In this document: positions 46,284-60,275 of the stretch, one piece after another
Numbering within the stretch: position 1 is the stretch's first letter
Layout: each line of letters begins with the position of its first letter
Assembly (NCBI RefSeq): GCF_007833795.1
Contig: NZ_CP032702.1
Coordinates: 2,294,001-2,358,000 of the forward strand
Source of the DNA: Candidatus Pantoea soli
GTDB taxonomy: Bacteria > Pseudomonadota > Gammaproteobacteria > Enterobacterales > Enterobacteriaceae
Direction: 5' to 3'
Length of the DNA: 64,000 bases
Made by a program: the position numbers and the translations under genes
The notes under the pieces: model-generated
Databases searched by the model: none
Told to the model about the DNA's origin: nothing
What the model saw: only the letters and a program-made list of their open reading frames with translations

Positions 46284-47561
46284 ATGCACCACGTGGGAAG
46301 CTATTACGCTGCAACGGCCAACGCGCATGAGGCGTGGCCCGTGTTGCAGGATGCGATTCAGTGTGACGTCTGCATCATCGGCGGCGGTTTTACCGGCCTC
46401 TCCTCGGCGCTGTTTCTTACCGAGGCCGGCTATGATGTGGTGCTGCTGGAAGCGGCGAAAATAGGTTTTGGCGCCAGCGGCCGTAACGGCGGTCAGGTGG
46501 TGAACTCTTACAGCCGCGACGTGGATGTGATTGAGCAGCGCTACGGCAAAGAGACCGCGCGTATGCTGGGCAGCATGATGTTTGAAGGCGCGGACATCAT
46601 CCGCGACCGCATCGATCGCTATGCAATCGCCTGTGATTACCGTCCCGGCGGTATCTTTGCCGCCCTGAATCAGCGCCAGATGGGCCACCTGCGCAGCCAG
46701 CAGGCCAACTGGGAGCGCTATGGCAACACCGCGCTTGAACTGCTGGATGAACGCGGCATCCGCCGCGAAGTGGCAACCGATCGCTATGTCGGCGGGCTGC
46801 TGGACAAGCGCGGCGGCCATCTGCATCCGCTTAACCTGGCGCTGGGCGAAGCCGAAGCGATCCGACGTCACGGCGGGCGCATCTATGAGCAGTCGGCGGC
46901 GCTGAAGGTGCAGTACGGCGCGCCGCATCGCATCACTACGGCGCAGGGCGAAGTGCAGGCACAGTTTGTGATTTTTGCCGGCAACGCCTATCTGCCCGCG
47001 CAGCTGGAGCCGCGCCTGAGCCGTAAAAGTATGCCGTGCGGCTCGCAGATCGTTACCACCGAGCCGCTCAGTCGCGATCAGGCGCTGGGCTTACTGCCGA
47101 ATAATTACTGTGTTGAAGACTGTAACTATCTGCTGGACTACTTCCGCCTGACGGCGGATAACCGCCTGCTGTATGGCGGTGGCGTGGTGTATGGCGCGCG
47201 CGAACCGGAGGACATTGATGCGCTGATCCGTCCGAAGCTGCTGCGCACCTTTCCGCAGCTGCGCAACGTGACGTTCAGCCATTGCTGGAGCGGCAATTTC
47301 CTGCTGACGCTGTCGCGCATGCCGCAGTTTGGCCAGCTGGAGAAAAATGCCTTTTTCATGCAGGGTGACAGCGGGCACGGCGTGACCTGCACGCATCTGG
47401 CCGGCAAGCTGATCGCGGAAGTGCTGCGCGGCCATGCCGAGCGTTTTGATGCTTTTGCGAAGCTGCCGCATCTGCCCTTCCCTGGCGGTCGCCGCTTTAA
47501 AGTGCCGCTAACGGCAATGGGTGCGGCCTGGTATGCGTTAAGGGATCGGCTGGGGGTCTGA
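46284..47561 (+). CDS. puuB: Gamma-glutamylputrescine oxidase PuuB
   Basis: This FAD-dependent amine oxidase of 425 residues is of the DadA/glycine-oxidase type. The dinucleotide motif CIIGGGFTGLSSALFL lies near residue 31, the substrate-side motif GRNGGQVV follows, and FMQGDSGHGVTCT occurs near the C-terminus. It makes gamma-glutamyl-aminobutyraldehyde. A very strong ribosome site (TAAGGAGGT) lies before the ATG at 46284. puuC, which precedes puuB in E. coli, is absent, so the aldehyde step must be done by an enzyme encoded elsewhere. Confidence 0.95.
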   Translation: MHHVGSYYAATANAHEAWPVLQDAIQCDVCIIGGGFTGLSSALFLTEAGYDVVLLEAAKIGFGASGRNGGQVVNSYSRDVDVIEQRYGKETARMLGSMMFEGADIIRDRIDRYAIACDYRPGGIFAALNQRQMGHLRSQQANWERYGNTALELLDERGIRREVATDRYVGGLLDKRGGHLHPLNLALGEAEAIRRHGGRIYEQSAALKVQYGAPHRITTAQGEVQAQFVIFAGNAYLPAQLEPRLSRKSMPCGSQIVTTEPLSRDQALGLLPNNYCVEDCNYLLDYFRLTADNRLLYGGGVVYGAREPEDIDALIRPKLLRTFPQLRNVTFSHCWSGNFLLTLSRMPQFGQLEKNAFFMQGDSGHGVTCTHLAGKLIAEVLRGHAERFDAFAKLPHLPFPGGRRFKVPLTAMGAAWYALRDRLGV

Positions 47562-47570
47562 GCCGTTACC

Positions 47571-47611
47571 CCTGCCCGCCCTCCGACGCCGGGAGGGCCA
47601 GGGCAGGTTTT
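47571..47611 (+). terminator. Terminator after puuB
   Basis: CCTGCCC..CCCTCC pairs with GGGAGGG..GGGCAGG, followed by TTTTA. It lies between the convergent puuB and yeeZ genes. Confidence 0.7.
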
Positions 47612-48437
47612 ATGCCAGCGGCATCTTCATCGGGTCATCGTAGCTGTACTCAAACCCCAGTTCGTGACAGATTTTCGCGCCATCAATCACCTTGCCGCCG
47701 GTCGCGGCCGTCTCTTCTGCGAAGGTGGGCGGTGTCAGGCCAAGTTTACGCGTGACAAACGGATAAAACTCCCCGCGCGTCGGGTGCCTGGAAGCGCAGA
47801 GGTTATAGACATGGCCGCCTTTCGGCGTCTGCAGCAGCAGCGTGATGGCCTCTACCACATCATCCAGATGCACCAGATTCACCGCATGGCTGCCGTTTTC
47901 CAGCTGAGTTTTACCGGCGAGAAAGCGTCCCGGATGGCGGTTCGGGCCGACCAGACCGGCCAGACGCACAATATCCACGCTGGTGCCGGGCAGGTCATGC
48001 AGCCAGTGCTCCAGCGCCACCAGCGTTTTGCCGGCGACCGTTTCCGGCTGCAGCGGACTGTTCTCTTTCATCGTCCCGGCGCCACCACCGTATACCGAGG
48101 TTGAACTGGTGAAGAGAATCCGCGGGATTTTATACGCCAGCGCGGTGTCCACCACATTCTGTACCGCCTGCATATAGGCTTCACCACCCTGCACGGTGCG
48201 GCTGGCGGGCAGCGTCACCACCAGCGCGTCCACCGCCATCAGCGCATCCAGATCTTCCGCTTCACACTCCAGTTCGGGTGTTAATACCAGCTGAAATGCC
48301 TCAATGCCGCAGCGGCGTGCGGCGTCAACGCCGTCCGGCGTGGTTTTACTGCCCGATACCTGCCAGCCGCGCGCCGTCAGCGCCATCGCCAGCGGCATAC
48401 CCAGCCATCCCAGCCCCACAATCGCGACTCTCTTCAT
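47610..48437 (-). CDS. yeeZ: NAD(P)-binding epimerase-like protein YeeZ
   Basis: This 275-residue Rossmann-fold protein has the dinucleotide motif VAIVGLGWLGMPLA at the N-terminus and the SDR-extended segments FTSSTSVYGGG and GRFLAGKTQLENG. It matches E. coli YeeZ in length and in position upstream of hisL, divergent from the his operon. The reaction is unknown. The ATG at 48437 is preferred over a GTG two codons earlier, since AGGAG lies five bases before it. Confidence 0.92.
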   Translation of the reverse strand: MKRVAIVGLGWLGMPLAMALTARGWQVSGSKTTPDGVDAARRCGIEAFQLVLTPELECEAEDLDALMAVDALVVTLPASRTVQGGEAYMQAVQNVVDTALAYKIPRILFTSSTSVYGGGAGTMKENSPLQPETVAGKTLVALEHWLHDLPGTSVDIVRLAGLVGPNRHPGRFLAGKTQLENGSHAVNLVHLDDVVEAITLLLQTPKGGHVYNLCASRHPTRGEFYPFVTRKLGLTPPTFAEETAATGGKVIDGAKICHELGFEYSYDDPMKMPLA

Positions 48438-48544
48438 ATTCACTCCTGCTCTCCAGCGCTATTAAGCCCATCTTAGTGCGGGCAGGATTGCCAGACCAGC
48501 GCAAACTGTTGCGAAAAATTCCGGAAACTGACGTTAAAAAAGGG

Positions 48545-48573
48545 TTGCCAGCTTTCGCCAGATTCGTTAGGTT
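48545..48573 (+). promoter_or_regulatory. his operon promoter
   Basis: TTGCCA (48545-48550) and TAGGTT (48568-48573) are separated by 17 bases. The layout is like the E. coli his promoter, whose -10 is also TAGGTT. Initiation is expected near 48580. Confidence 0.75.
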
Positions 48574-48616
48574 AATCAGCACGCAAATGAATACTCATTC
48601 AGCAACGGAATTTTTT

Positions 48617-48664
48617 ATGACACGCGTTCAGTTCAACCATCATCACCACCATCACCCTGACTAG
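48617..48664 (+). CDS. hisL: his operon leader peptide HisL
   Basis: This is a 15-residue leader, [15 protein letters not shown], followed by TAG. Six consecutive His codons let the ribosome sense charged tRNA-His; E. coli has seven. When His is short the ribosome stalls on these codons and the downstream terminator does not form. The gene is too short for normal gene finders but is unmistakable by sequence and place. Confidence 0.97.
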   Translation: MTRVQFNHHHHHHPD

Positions 48665-48727
48665 TCTTTCAGGCGATGTGTGCTGGAAGACGTTCAGGAT
48701 CTTCCAGTGGTGCGAGCGCAAAGAGAG

Positions 48728-48759
48728 CCCCCGGAAGATCGTCTTCCGGGGGTTTTTTT
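48728..48759 (+). terminator. his attenuator terminator
   Basis: A GC-rich stem (CCCCCGGAAGA with TCTTCCGGGGG, short loop) at 48728-48752 is followed by seven T residues. It lies 63 bases after the leader-peptide stop and 56 bases before hisG, the classical place of the his attenuator. Confidence 0.95.
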
Positions 48760-48815
48760 ATAGGCTGACGCAACCCAAAACGCTTCAGACAGGATTGAAT
48801 AAGAGGACAGGAACC

Positions 48816-49715
48816 ATGTTAGATAACACCCGTTTACGCATAGCTATGCAGAAATCCGGCCGTTTGAGTGATGAATCACGCGAACTGCTGGCGCGCTGCG
48901 GCATCAAAATTAACCTTCAGCAGCAGCGTCTGATTGCGTTTGCGGAGAACATGCCTATCGACATCCTGCGCGTGCGCGATGACGATATTCCCGGCCTGGT
49001 GATGGATGGCGTGGTTGATCTGGGGATTGTCGGTGAAAACGTGCTGGAAGAAGAGCTGCTGACGCGCCGCGCCCAGGGCGAAGACCCACGCTACTTCACG
49101 CTGCGTCGCCTGGATTTTGGCGGCTGCCGCTTGTCACTGGCGATGCCGGTTGACGAAACCTACACCGGCCCGCAATGCCTGAATAACGCCCGTATCGCCA
49201 CCTCTTATCCACACCTGCTGAAGAAATATCTTGATAAACAAGGCGTCGCCTTCAAATCCTGCCTGCTTAACGGCTCGGTGGAGGTCGCGCCGCGTGCCGG
49301 TCTGGCCGATGCGATTTGTGATCTGGTCTCCACCGGCGCCACGCTGGAAGCCAACGGCCTGCGCGAAGTTGAAGTGATCTACCGCTCCAAAGCGGTGCTG
49401 ATTCAGCGTGACGGCGAGCTGCCGGCGGCAAAACAGGAGCTGGTGGACAAAATGATGACGCGTATTCAGGGCGTCATTAAAGCGCGTGAATCCAAATACA
49501 TCATGCTGCACGCGCCGAGCGAACGGCTGGAAGAGGTGATTGCGCTGCTGCCCGGCGCAGAGCGTCCAACCGTGCTGCCGCTGGCGGGTGAAGTCAGCCG
49601 CGTGGCGATGCATATGGTGAGCAGTGAAACCCTGTTCTGGGAAACCATGGAAAAACTGAAGGCGCTGGGTGCCAGCTCTATTCTCGTACTGCCAATCGAA
49701 AAAATGCTGGAGTAA
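48816..49715 (+). CDS. hisG: ATP phosphoribosyltransferase HisG
   Basis: This first and feedback-controlled enzyme of histidine synthesis joins ATP and PRPP. The 299 residues are the same length as the E. coli long-form enzyme, with the start [17 protein letters not shown], the PRPP-site segment [19 protein letters not shown] and a C-terminal regulatory domain. The ATG at 48816 follows AGGA. It is the first structural gene of the his operon, and hisD starts four bases after its stop. Confidence 0.98.
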   Translation: MLDNTRLRIAMQKSGRLSDESRELLARCGIKINLQQQRLIAFAENMPIDILRVRDDDIPGLVMDGVVDLGIVGENVLEEELLTRRAQGEDPRYFTLRRLDFGGCRLSLAMPVDETYTGPQCLNNARIATSYPHLLKKYLDKQGVAFKSCLLNGSVEVAPRAGLADAICDLVSTGATLEANGLREVEVIYRSKAVLIQRDGELPAAKQELVDKMMTRIQGVIKARESKYIMLHAPSERLEEVIALLPGAERPTVLPLAGEVSRVAMHMVSSETLFWETMEKLKALGASSILVLPIEKMLE

Positions 49716-49719
49716 GCCG

Positions 49720-55242
<5,523 letters not shown>

Positions 55243-55249
<7 letters not shown>

Positions 55250-55854
55250 CTGCAGAACAACTGGCCAGCCTGGATTGGGCCAAAACCGCGGGCATGATGC
55301 CCGCCATTATTCAGCACAGCGTCTCCGGCGAAGTGCTGATGCACGGCTATATGAACGAGGAGGCGCTGCAGAAAACGCTGGCGGACGGCAATGTCACCTT
55401 TTTCTCGCGCACAAAAAACCGGCTGTGGACCAAAGGCGAAACCTCCGGCCACTTTTTGCAGGTGGTCAGCATCACGCCGGACTGCGATAACGATACGCTG
55501 CTGATTCTGGCTAACCCGATTGGCCCGACCTGCCATCTGGGCACCTCCAGCTGCTTCTCGCCTGCGGCACCGGACTGGACGTTCCTGTATCAGCTGGAGC
55601 AGTTACTGGCTTCGCGCAAAAGCGCCGACCCGGCCAGCTCCTACACCGCGAAGCTGTATGCCAGCGGTACCAAGCGTATCGCACAGAAGGTGGGAGAAGA
55701 AGGTGTGGAGACCGCACTGGCTGCCACCGTGAACGATCGCCATGAGCTGACCAACGAAGCCTCTGACCTGCTCTATCACCTGCTGGTGCTGCTGCAGGAT
55801 CAGGATCTGGACCTCAGCACCATCATCAACAACCTGCGCGCACGCCATAAATAA
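55243..55854 (+). CDS. hisI: Bifunctional phosphoribosyl-AMP cyclohydrolase / phosphoribosyl-ATP pyrophosphatase HisI
   Basis: This fusion of HisI and HisE activities has 203 residues, the same as E. coli. The cyclohydrolase half has the metal-binding [10 protein letters not shown] and the [12 protein letters not shown] segment. The pyrophosphatase half starts near residue 115 and has [10 protein letters not shown]. The start is GTG at 55243 within the end of hisF. It is the last gene of the operon. Confidence 0.97.
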
Positions 55855-55866
55855 CGGTTGTGCATC

Positions 55867-55909
55867 ATGCTGCTCAAAACGGGTTTTTTCGCGCGATTTT
55901 GAGCAGCAT
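55867..55909. repeat. Perfect 13-base inverted repeat after hisI
   Basis: ATGCTGCTCAAAA (55867-55879) is repeated in inverted form at 55897-55909 around a 17-base loop that itself contains TTTTTT. It lies 12 bases after the hisI stop and may end the his operon, but the T-run lies in the loop rather than after the stem, so it is not a textbook terminator. Confidence 0.5.
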
Positions 55910-56023
55910 ACTTCTCGTAAGAACGCGAGAAAACGCGTCGCTACCCTTCTCTGCGCTTGTCACACGCGGTACCTGTTATATCGCTGCGCAATGTATCGCG
56001 CTTAATCAGGATGGAAAAAAAAC

Positions 56024-56500
56024 ATGACCACTCATGAAAAACTCATTGCCCTGCTCGACCAGCACAACGCCAGATATCGCATCCTGGAACATGCAGCGAT
56101 CGGTAAATGTGAAGCCGTGGCCGCCATCCGGGGAACGGAAGTGGGACAAGGTGCCAAAGCGCTGGTGTGTCACGTCAAGGGCAACGGCAGTAAACAGCAT
56201 GTGCTGGCGGTGCTGCCGGCTGACCAGCAGGCGGACCTGAGCAAAGTGGCCGCCGCCGTCGGCGGACGTCGCGCGTCGCTGGCTTCCCCGGCGGAGGTGG
56301 CTGCGCTGACCGGTTGCGTGTTCGGTGCCATCCCGCCGTTCAGCTTTCATGCGGATTTACAGCTGGTGGTCGACCCGCTGCTGTTTACGCGCTACGACGA
56401 CATCGCCTTTAATGCCGGGCTGCTGGAACGATCGGTGGTGCTCAACGTGGCGGATTATCAGCGGCTGCATAATGGTAACGTGATGAAAATAATCCTCTAA
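56024..56500 (+). CDS. yeaK: YbaK/ProX-family aminoacyl-tRNA deacylase YeaK
   Basis: This 158-residue protein of the trans-editing family clears mischarged tRNAs. It is close to E. coli YeaK: GKCEAVAAIRGTEVGQGAKALVC, the catalytic-type Lys in HVKGNGSKQHVLAVL, and TGCVFGAIPPFSFH. In E. coli yeaK is not beside his, so the gene has a different neighbourhood here. It appears to be a single-gene unit. Confidence 0.88.
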   Translation: MTTHEKLIALLDQHNARYRILEHAAIGKCEAVAAIRGTEVGQGAKALVCHVKGNGSKQHVLAVLPADQQADLSKVAAAVGGRRASLASPAEVAALTGCVFGAIPPFSFHADLQLVVDPLLFTRYDDIAFNAGLLERSVVLNVADYQRLHNGNVMKIIL

Positions 56501-56565
56501 TTGCCTTGCGCCAGACTGAGCGGTACTCTCGGAATTCAACATCATGACAAAAGAAGACCGAGACT

Positions 56566-57363
56566 ATGGCACTTTCCCCGTTGACTACCCGCCTGCGCCA
56601 CACGCTGGCGCTGGCCTTGCTGGCTGGCTGCGCCTTTGCTGCACAGGCAAAGATTGATCAGGTGCGCTTTGCCGTCGATCCCACTTATCCCCCTTTTGAA
56701 TCCAAAACGCCGCAGGGCCAGCTGGTGGGGTTTGATATCGACCTTGGCAACGCGCTGTGCGCACAAATGCAGGCCCGCTGCGTCTGGGTGGAGAGCCAGT
56801 TTGACGGCATGATCCCGGCGCTGAAAGCGCGTAAATTCGACGCCATCCTTTCTGACATGGGCATCACCGAAGAGCGCCTGAAGCAGATCGACTTCACCGT
56901 ACCGCTGTACGACACTCATACGCAGCTGATTGCGCGTAAGGGTTCCGGCCTGCTGCCAACTGCGGAATCGCTGAAAGGCAAAACCGTGGGCGTGGAACAG
57001 GGCACGGTGCAGGAGCGCTATGCGCTGGCGAAATGGCAGCCGCACGGCGTGAACGTGGTGCCATACGGTGACCAGGCACAGGTGGAGAGCGATCTGGTTT
57101 CCGGCCGTCTTGACGCCGTGTTTACCGATGCCGCGCAGGCTGCTATCGGCTTCCTGCAGCATCCGCAGGGCAAAGCGTTTGAGCTGGCTGGCCCGATTGT
57201 TCAGGACCCGATTATCGGCCCCGGCACCGCCATCGGACTGCGTAAAGGCGATACCGAACTGAAAACCGCGCTGGATAACGCCTTCGCAGAAATCAAAAAG
57301 AATGGCACCTTCGATCAGTTGCAGAAAAAATACTTCGCCACGGATATTTCCATCCGGCAGTGA
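56566..57363 (+). CDS. Polar amino acid ABC transporter periplasmic binding protein (HisJ/ArgT-like)
   Basis: This 265-residue protein has a signal peptide to about residue 28 (ALALLAGCAFAAQA). The mature binding protein has the family motifs VDPTYPPFESKTPQGQLVGF, FDAILSDMGITEERL and VGVEQGTVQERY. Arg, Lys, His or Orn are the likeliest ligands. No permease or ATPase is adjacent, so it must use a transporter encoded elsewhere. The next gene, a zinc hydrolase 240 bases downstream on the same strand, may use the imported compound. Confidence 0.85.
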   Translation: MALSPLTTRLRHTLALALLAGCAFAAQAKIDQVRFAVDPTYPPFESKTPQGQLVGFDIDLGNALCAQMQARCVWVESQFDGMIPALKARKFDAILSDMGITEERLKQIDFTVPLYDTHTQLIARKGSGLLPTAESLKGKTVGVEQGTVQERYALAKWQPHGVNVVPYGDQAQVESDLVSGRLDAVFTDAAQAAIGFLQHPQGKAFELAGPIVQDPIIGPGTAIGLRKGDTELKTALDNAFAEIKKNGTFDQLQKKYFATDISIRQ

Positions 57364-57603
57364 GTGATTCAGGGACGTTATGCCGTTCAGACCCGCGCTG
57401 AACTGGCATAGCGTCTGTTGCCGCGCGGCGCGCTTTATCGCGTGCTCCAGGCTGCGCCGATAGCAGGCACGCAGCATGCGTTTCAGGTCTTTGAGAGAGA
57501 GTATTTATCGTTAAGTCGCTCTTTTTTTGACGACAACTATAATTTTCTTCATCACGTCAGGCACGACAAAACGTGTGCCGTACTACAGGACAAGGACAGC
57601 GTT

Positions 57604-58719
57604 ATGCAACAACAACATCATCCCCTGCTGAGTGCCACGCTAGGCACCCAGCGCGAAATCGTCAGCTTTCATTTTGGTTCTGATTCTCAACAGCGCGTCT
57701 ACATCCAGGCGGGCCTGCACGGCGATGAGCTGCCGGGTATGGCGGTGGCCTGGTATCTGAAGCAGAAACTGCTGGCGCTGGAATCCGCCGGCCGGCTCAA
57801 ATCCAAGGTGACACTGGTGCCGGTTGCCAATCCGTTAGCGCTGGGCCAGCACTGGCACGGTACGCATCTGGGACGTTTTCATACTCTCTCTGGTCAGGAC
57901 TTCAACCGCCGCTTCCCGGCGCTGGGTGACAAACTGGCCGCCGAGCTGGCAGGCTCGCTGACGCAGAGCGAATATGAAAACAGACGCCTGATCCGTGACG
58001 CCATCGATCGCTACTATCGCGATACCATCGCCCGGAGCGAACTGGAAGCCCAGCGCTTCACCCTGATGCGCATGGCCAGCCAGGCGGACCTGATGATTGA
58101 CCTGCACTGCGACTGGGATGCGCTGCCACATCTCTATACCACGCCGCACGCGTGGCCCGACATTGAACCGCTGGCGCGCTGGCTGGGCAGTGAAGTGCAG
58201 CTGCTGGCTCAAATCTCCGGCGGCGAGCCTTTCGACGAAGCGTGCTGCGAACCCTGGCTGACGCTGGCTGAGCGTTTTGGCAAGGACTACCCAATGCCGC
58301 GCGGCCTGCTGCCGGTGACGCTGGAGTTGCGCGGTGTGGCGGACGTTTCACCTGAACAGGCAGAGAAAGATGCCGACAATATTATCAACGCGCTGATTGA
58401 AGGCGGCTACGTGGCCGGTGAAGTGGGTGAATCTCCTGCCCTGATCCATCCGCCAACGGCGCTCTCGGGCTGCGAATATATTCATGCGCCCTATTCCGGC
58501 TTACTGTTCAACCGCAGGGCGTTAGGAGAGTGGATTAATGCCGGTGAAGTGGTCGCCGAAGTCGTCGATCCGATTACGGACTACGTTACGCCGCTGGTGG
58601 CTGAGTATGGCGGGGTGCTGTACGCCAGAAACCTGACTAAGTTTGTCACGGCCGGGATGCTGGTGGTGCGACTGGCGGGAGAGAACGCGGGGCGTAAGGG
58701 TGAGTTGCTGGTGATGTAA
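57604..58719 (+). CDS. Succinylglutamate desuccinylase/aspartoacylase-family zinc hydrolase
   Basis: This M14-related enzyme has 371 residues. The metal ligands are H39 and E42 in AGLHGDELPGM and H168 in MIDLHCDWD; the catalytic Glu is E241 in VTLELRG. A C-terminal beta domain (from about residue 290) contains the YSGLLFNRRALGEWINAGEVV pattern. Members remove acyl groups from N-acyl amino acids. The ATG at 57604 is chosen because AAGGAC lies just before it; the frame extends upstream but without conserved residues. The true substrate is unknown. Confidence 0.86.
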   Translation: MQQQHHPLLSATLGTQREIVSFHFGSDSQQRVYIQAGLHGDELPGMAVAWYLKQKLLALESAGRLKSKVTLVPVANPLALGQHWHGTHLGRFHTLSGQDFNRRFPALGDKLAAELAGSLTQSEYENRRLIRDAIDRYYRDTIARSELEAQRFTLMRMASQADLMIDLHCDWDALPHLYTTPHAWPDIEPLARWLGSEVQLLAQISGGEPFDEACCEPWLTLAERFGKDYPMPRGLLPVTLELRGVADVSPEQAEKDADNIINALIEGGYVAGEVGESPALIHPPTALSGCEYIHAPYSGLLFNRRALGEWINAGEVVAEVVDPITDYVTPLVAEYGGVLYARNLTKFVTAGMLVVRLAGENAGRKGELLVM

Positions 58720-58721
58720 GA

Positions 58722-58749
58722 AAAAAGGCTTCCCGAAGGAAGCCTTTTT
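58722..58749. terminator. Bidirectional terminator between the zinc hydrolase and gnd
   Basis: AAAAAGGCTTCC pairs with GGAAGCCTTTTT around a CGAA tetraloop, giving T-runs on both strands. It ends just before the gnd stop and serves both convergent genes. Confidence 0.93.
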
Positions 58750-58753
58750 ACAC

Positions 58754-60163
58754 TTAGTCCAGCCACTCAGTGTGGAACACACCGTCTTTATCAATGCGCT
58801 TGTACGTATGCGCACCGAAGTAGTCACGCTGCGCCTGAATCAGGTTGGCAGGCAGCACTTCTGAGCGATAGCTGTCGTAGTAAGCGATAGCGGCAGAGAA
58901 GGTTGGCGTTGGGATACCATTCTGAATAGCGTAAGACACGACATCACGCAGTGCCTGCTGGTATTCGTCTGCAATGTTCTTGAAGTAAGGATCCAGCAGC
59001 AGGTTCGCAATGTTGGCGTCTTTGGCATAGGCATCGGTAATCTTCTGCAGGAACTGGGCGCGGATAATGCAGCCGGCGCGGAAGATCTTGGCGATTTCAC
59101 CGTAGTGCAGATCCCATTTGTTCTCTTCAGAAGCCGCACGCAGCTGCGAGAAGCCCTGCGCATAAGAGACAATCTTGCCGAGGTACAGCGCGCGGCGGAC
59201 TTTCTCAATAAATTCCGCTTTGTCGCCGCTAAAGGCCTGTGCCTGAGGGCCGCTCAGCACTTTAGACGCGGCTACACGCTGCGATTTCAGAGAAGAGAGG
59301 TAACGGGCAAATACGGATTCTGTGATCAGCGATAGCGGCTCACCGAGGTCCAGCGAACTCTGGCTGGTCCATTTACCGGTACCTTTGTTGGCGGCTTCAT
59401 CCAGGATGACATCGACCAGATAATTACCCTCTTCATCTTTTTTGGTGAAGATATCTTTAGTGATGTCAATCAGATAGCTGCTCAGCTCACCGTTGTTCCA
59501 GTCGGTGAACGTTTTGGCCAGCTCTTCATTGTTCAGACCCAGCGCACCTTTCAGTAAAGCGTAGGCTTCTGCAATCAGTTGCATATCGCCGTATTCAATC
59601 CCGTTGTGCACCATCTTGACGTAGTGACCCGCGCCGTCCGGACCGATGTAGGTAACGCAGGCTTCACCGTCTTCAGCACGTGCGGCGATCTGATCGAGGA
59701 TCGGAGCAACCAGCTCATAGGCTTCTTTCTGGCCGCCAGGCATGATGGATGGGCCTTTCAGTGCGCCCTCTTCACCGCCGGAAACGCCGGTACCGATGAA
59801 GTTGAAGCCCTGATCGGACAGTTCTTTGTTACGACGAATCGTGTCTTTGTAGAAGGTGTTACCACCGTCAATCAGGATGTCGCCTTTATCAAGATGTGGC
59901 GTCAGGGAAGCGATCGTCTTATCTGTTGCTTCACCGGCCTGCACCATCAGCAGGATACGACGTGGTTTTTCCAGGGATTCAACAAACTCTTCAACAGTAT
60001 AAAAAGGGGCCAGTTTCTTGCCTGGATTCTCAGCAATCACTTCATCCGTTTTTTCACGAGAACGGTTGAAAATGGAAACAGTGTAACCGCGGCTCTCAAT
60101 GTTAAGAGCCAAATTGCGGCCCATCACTGCCATACCTACAACGCCGATCTGTTGCTTGGACAT
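58754..60163 (-). CDS. gnd: 6-phosphogluconate dehydrogenase, decarboxylating, Gnd
   Basis: This pentose-phosphate enzyme of 469 residues oxidises 6-phosphogluconate to ribulose 5-phosphate with NADP. The NADP motif [20 protein letters not shown] is at the N-terminus, [13 protein letters not shown] and [21 protein letters not shown] follow, and the catalytic Lys is in [16 protein letters not shown]. The ATG at 60163 has AGGAG upstream. In enterobacteria gnd borders the O-antigen cluster, and here the base composition changes sharply at its 5' side. Confidence 0.97.
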   Translation of the reverse strand: MSKQQIGVVGMAVMGRNLALNIESRGYTVSIFNRSREKTDEVIAENPGKKLAPFYTVEEFVESLEKPRRILLMVQAGEATDKTIASLTPHLDKGDILIDGGNTFYKDTIRRNKELSDQGFNFIGTGVSGGEEGALKGPSIMPGGQKEAYELVAPILDQIAARAEDGEACVTYIGPDGAGHYVKMVHNGIEYGDMQLIAEAYALLKGALGLNNEELAKTFTDWNNGELSSYLIDITKDIFTKKDEEGNYLVDVILDEAANKGTGKWTSQSSLDLGEPLSLITESVFARYLSSLKSQRVAASKVLSGPQAQAFSGDKAEFIEKVRRALYLGKIVSYAQGFSQLRAASEENKWDLHYGEIAKIFRAGCIIRAQFLQKITDAYAKDANIANLLLDPYFKNIADEYQQALRDVVSYAIQNGIPTPTFSAAIAYYDSYRSEVLPANLIQAQRDYFGAHTYKRIDKDGVFHTEWLD

Positions 60164-60275
60164 TACATACTCCTGTCTAATGGAAACTGATATACCTTTT
60201 CTAACATTAAGATATAAAAACCTCAATGAAAGGATTTCTAAGAGCACAAAAAAACATCACCTGCATCGACATATA

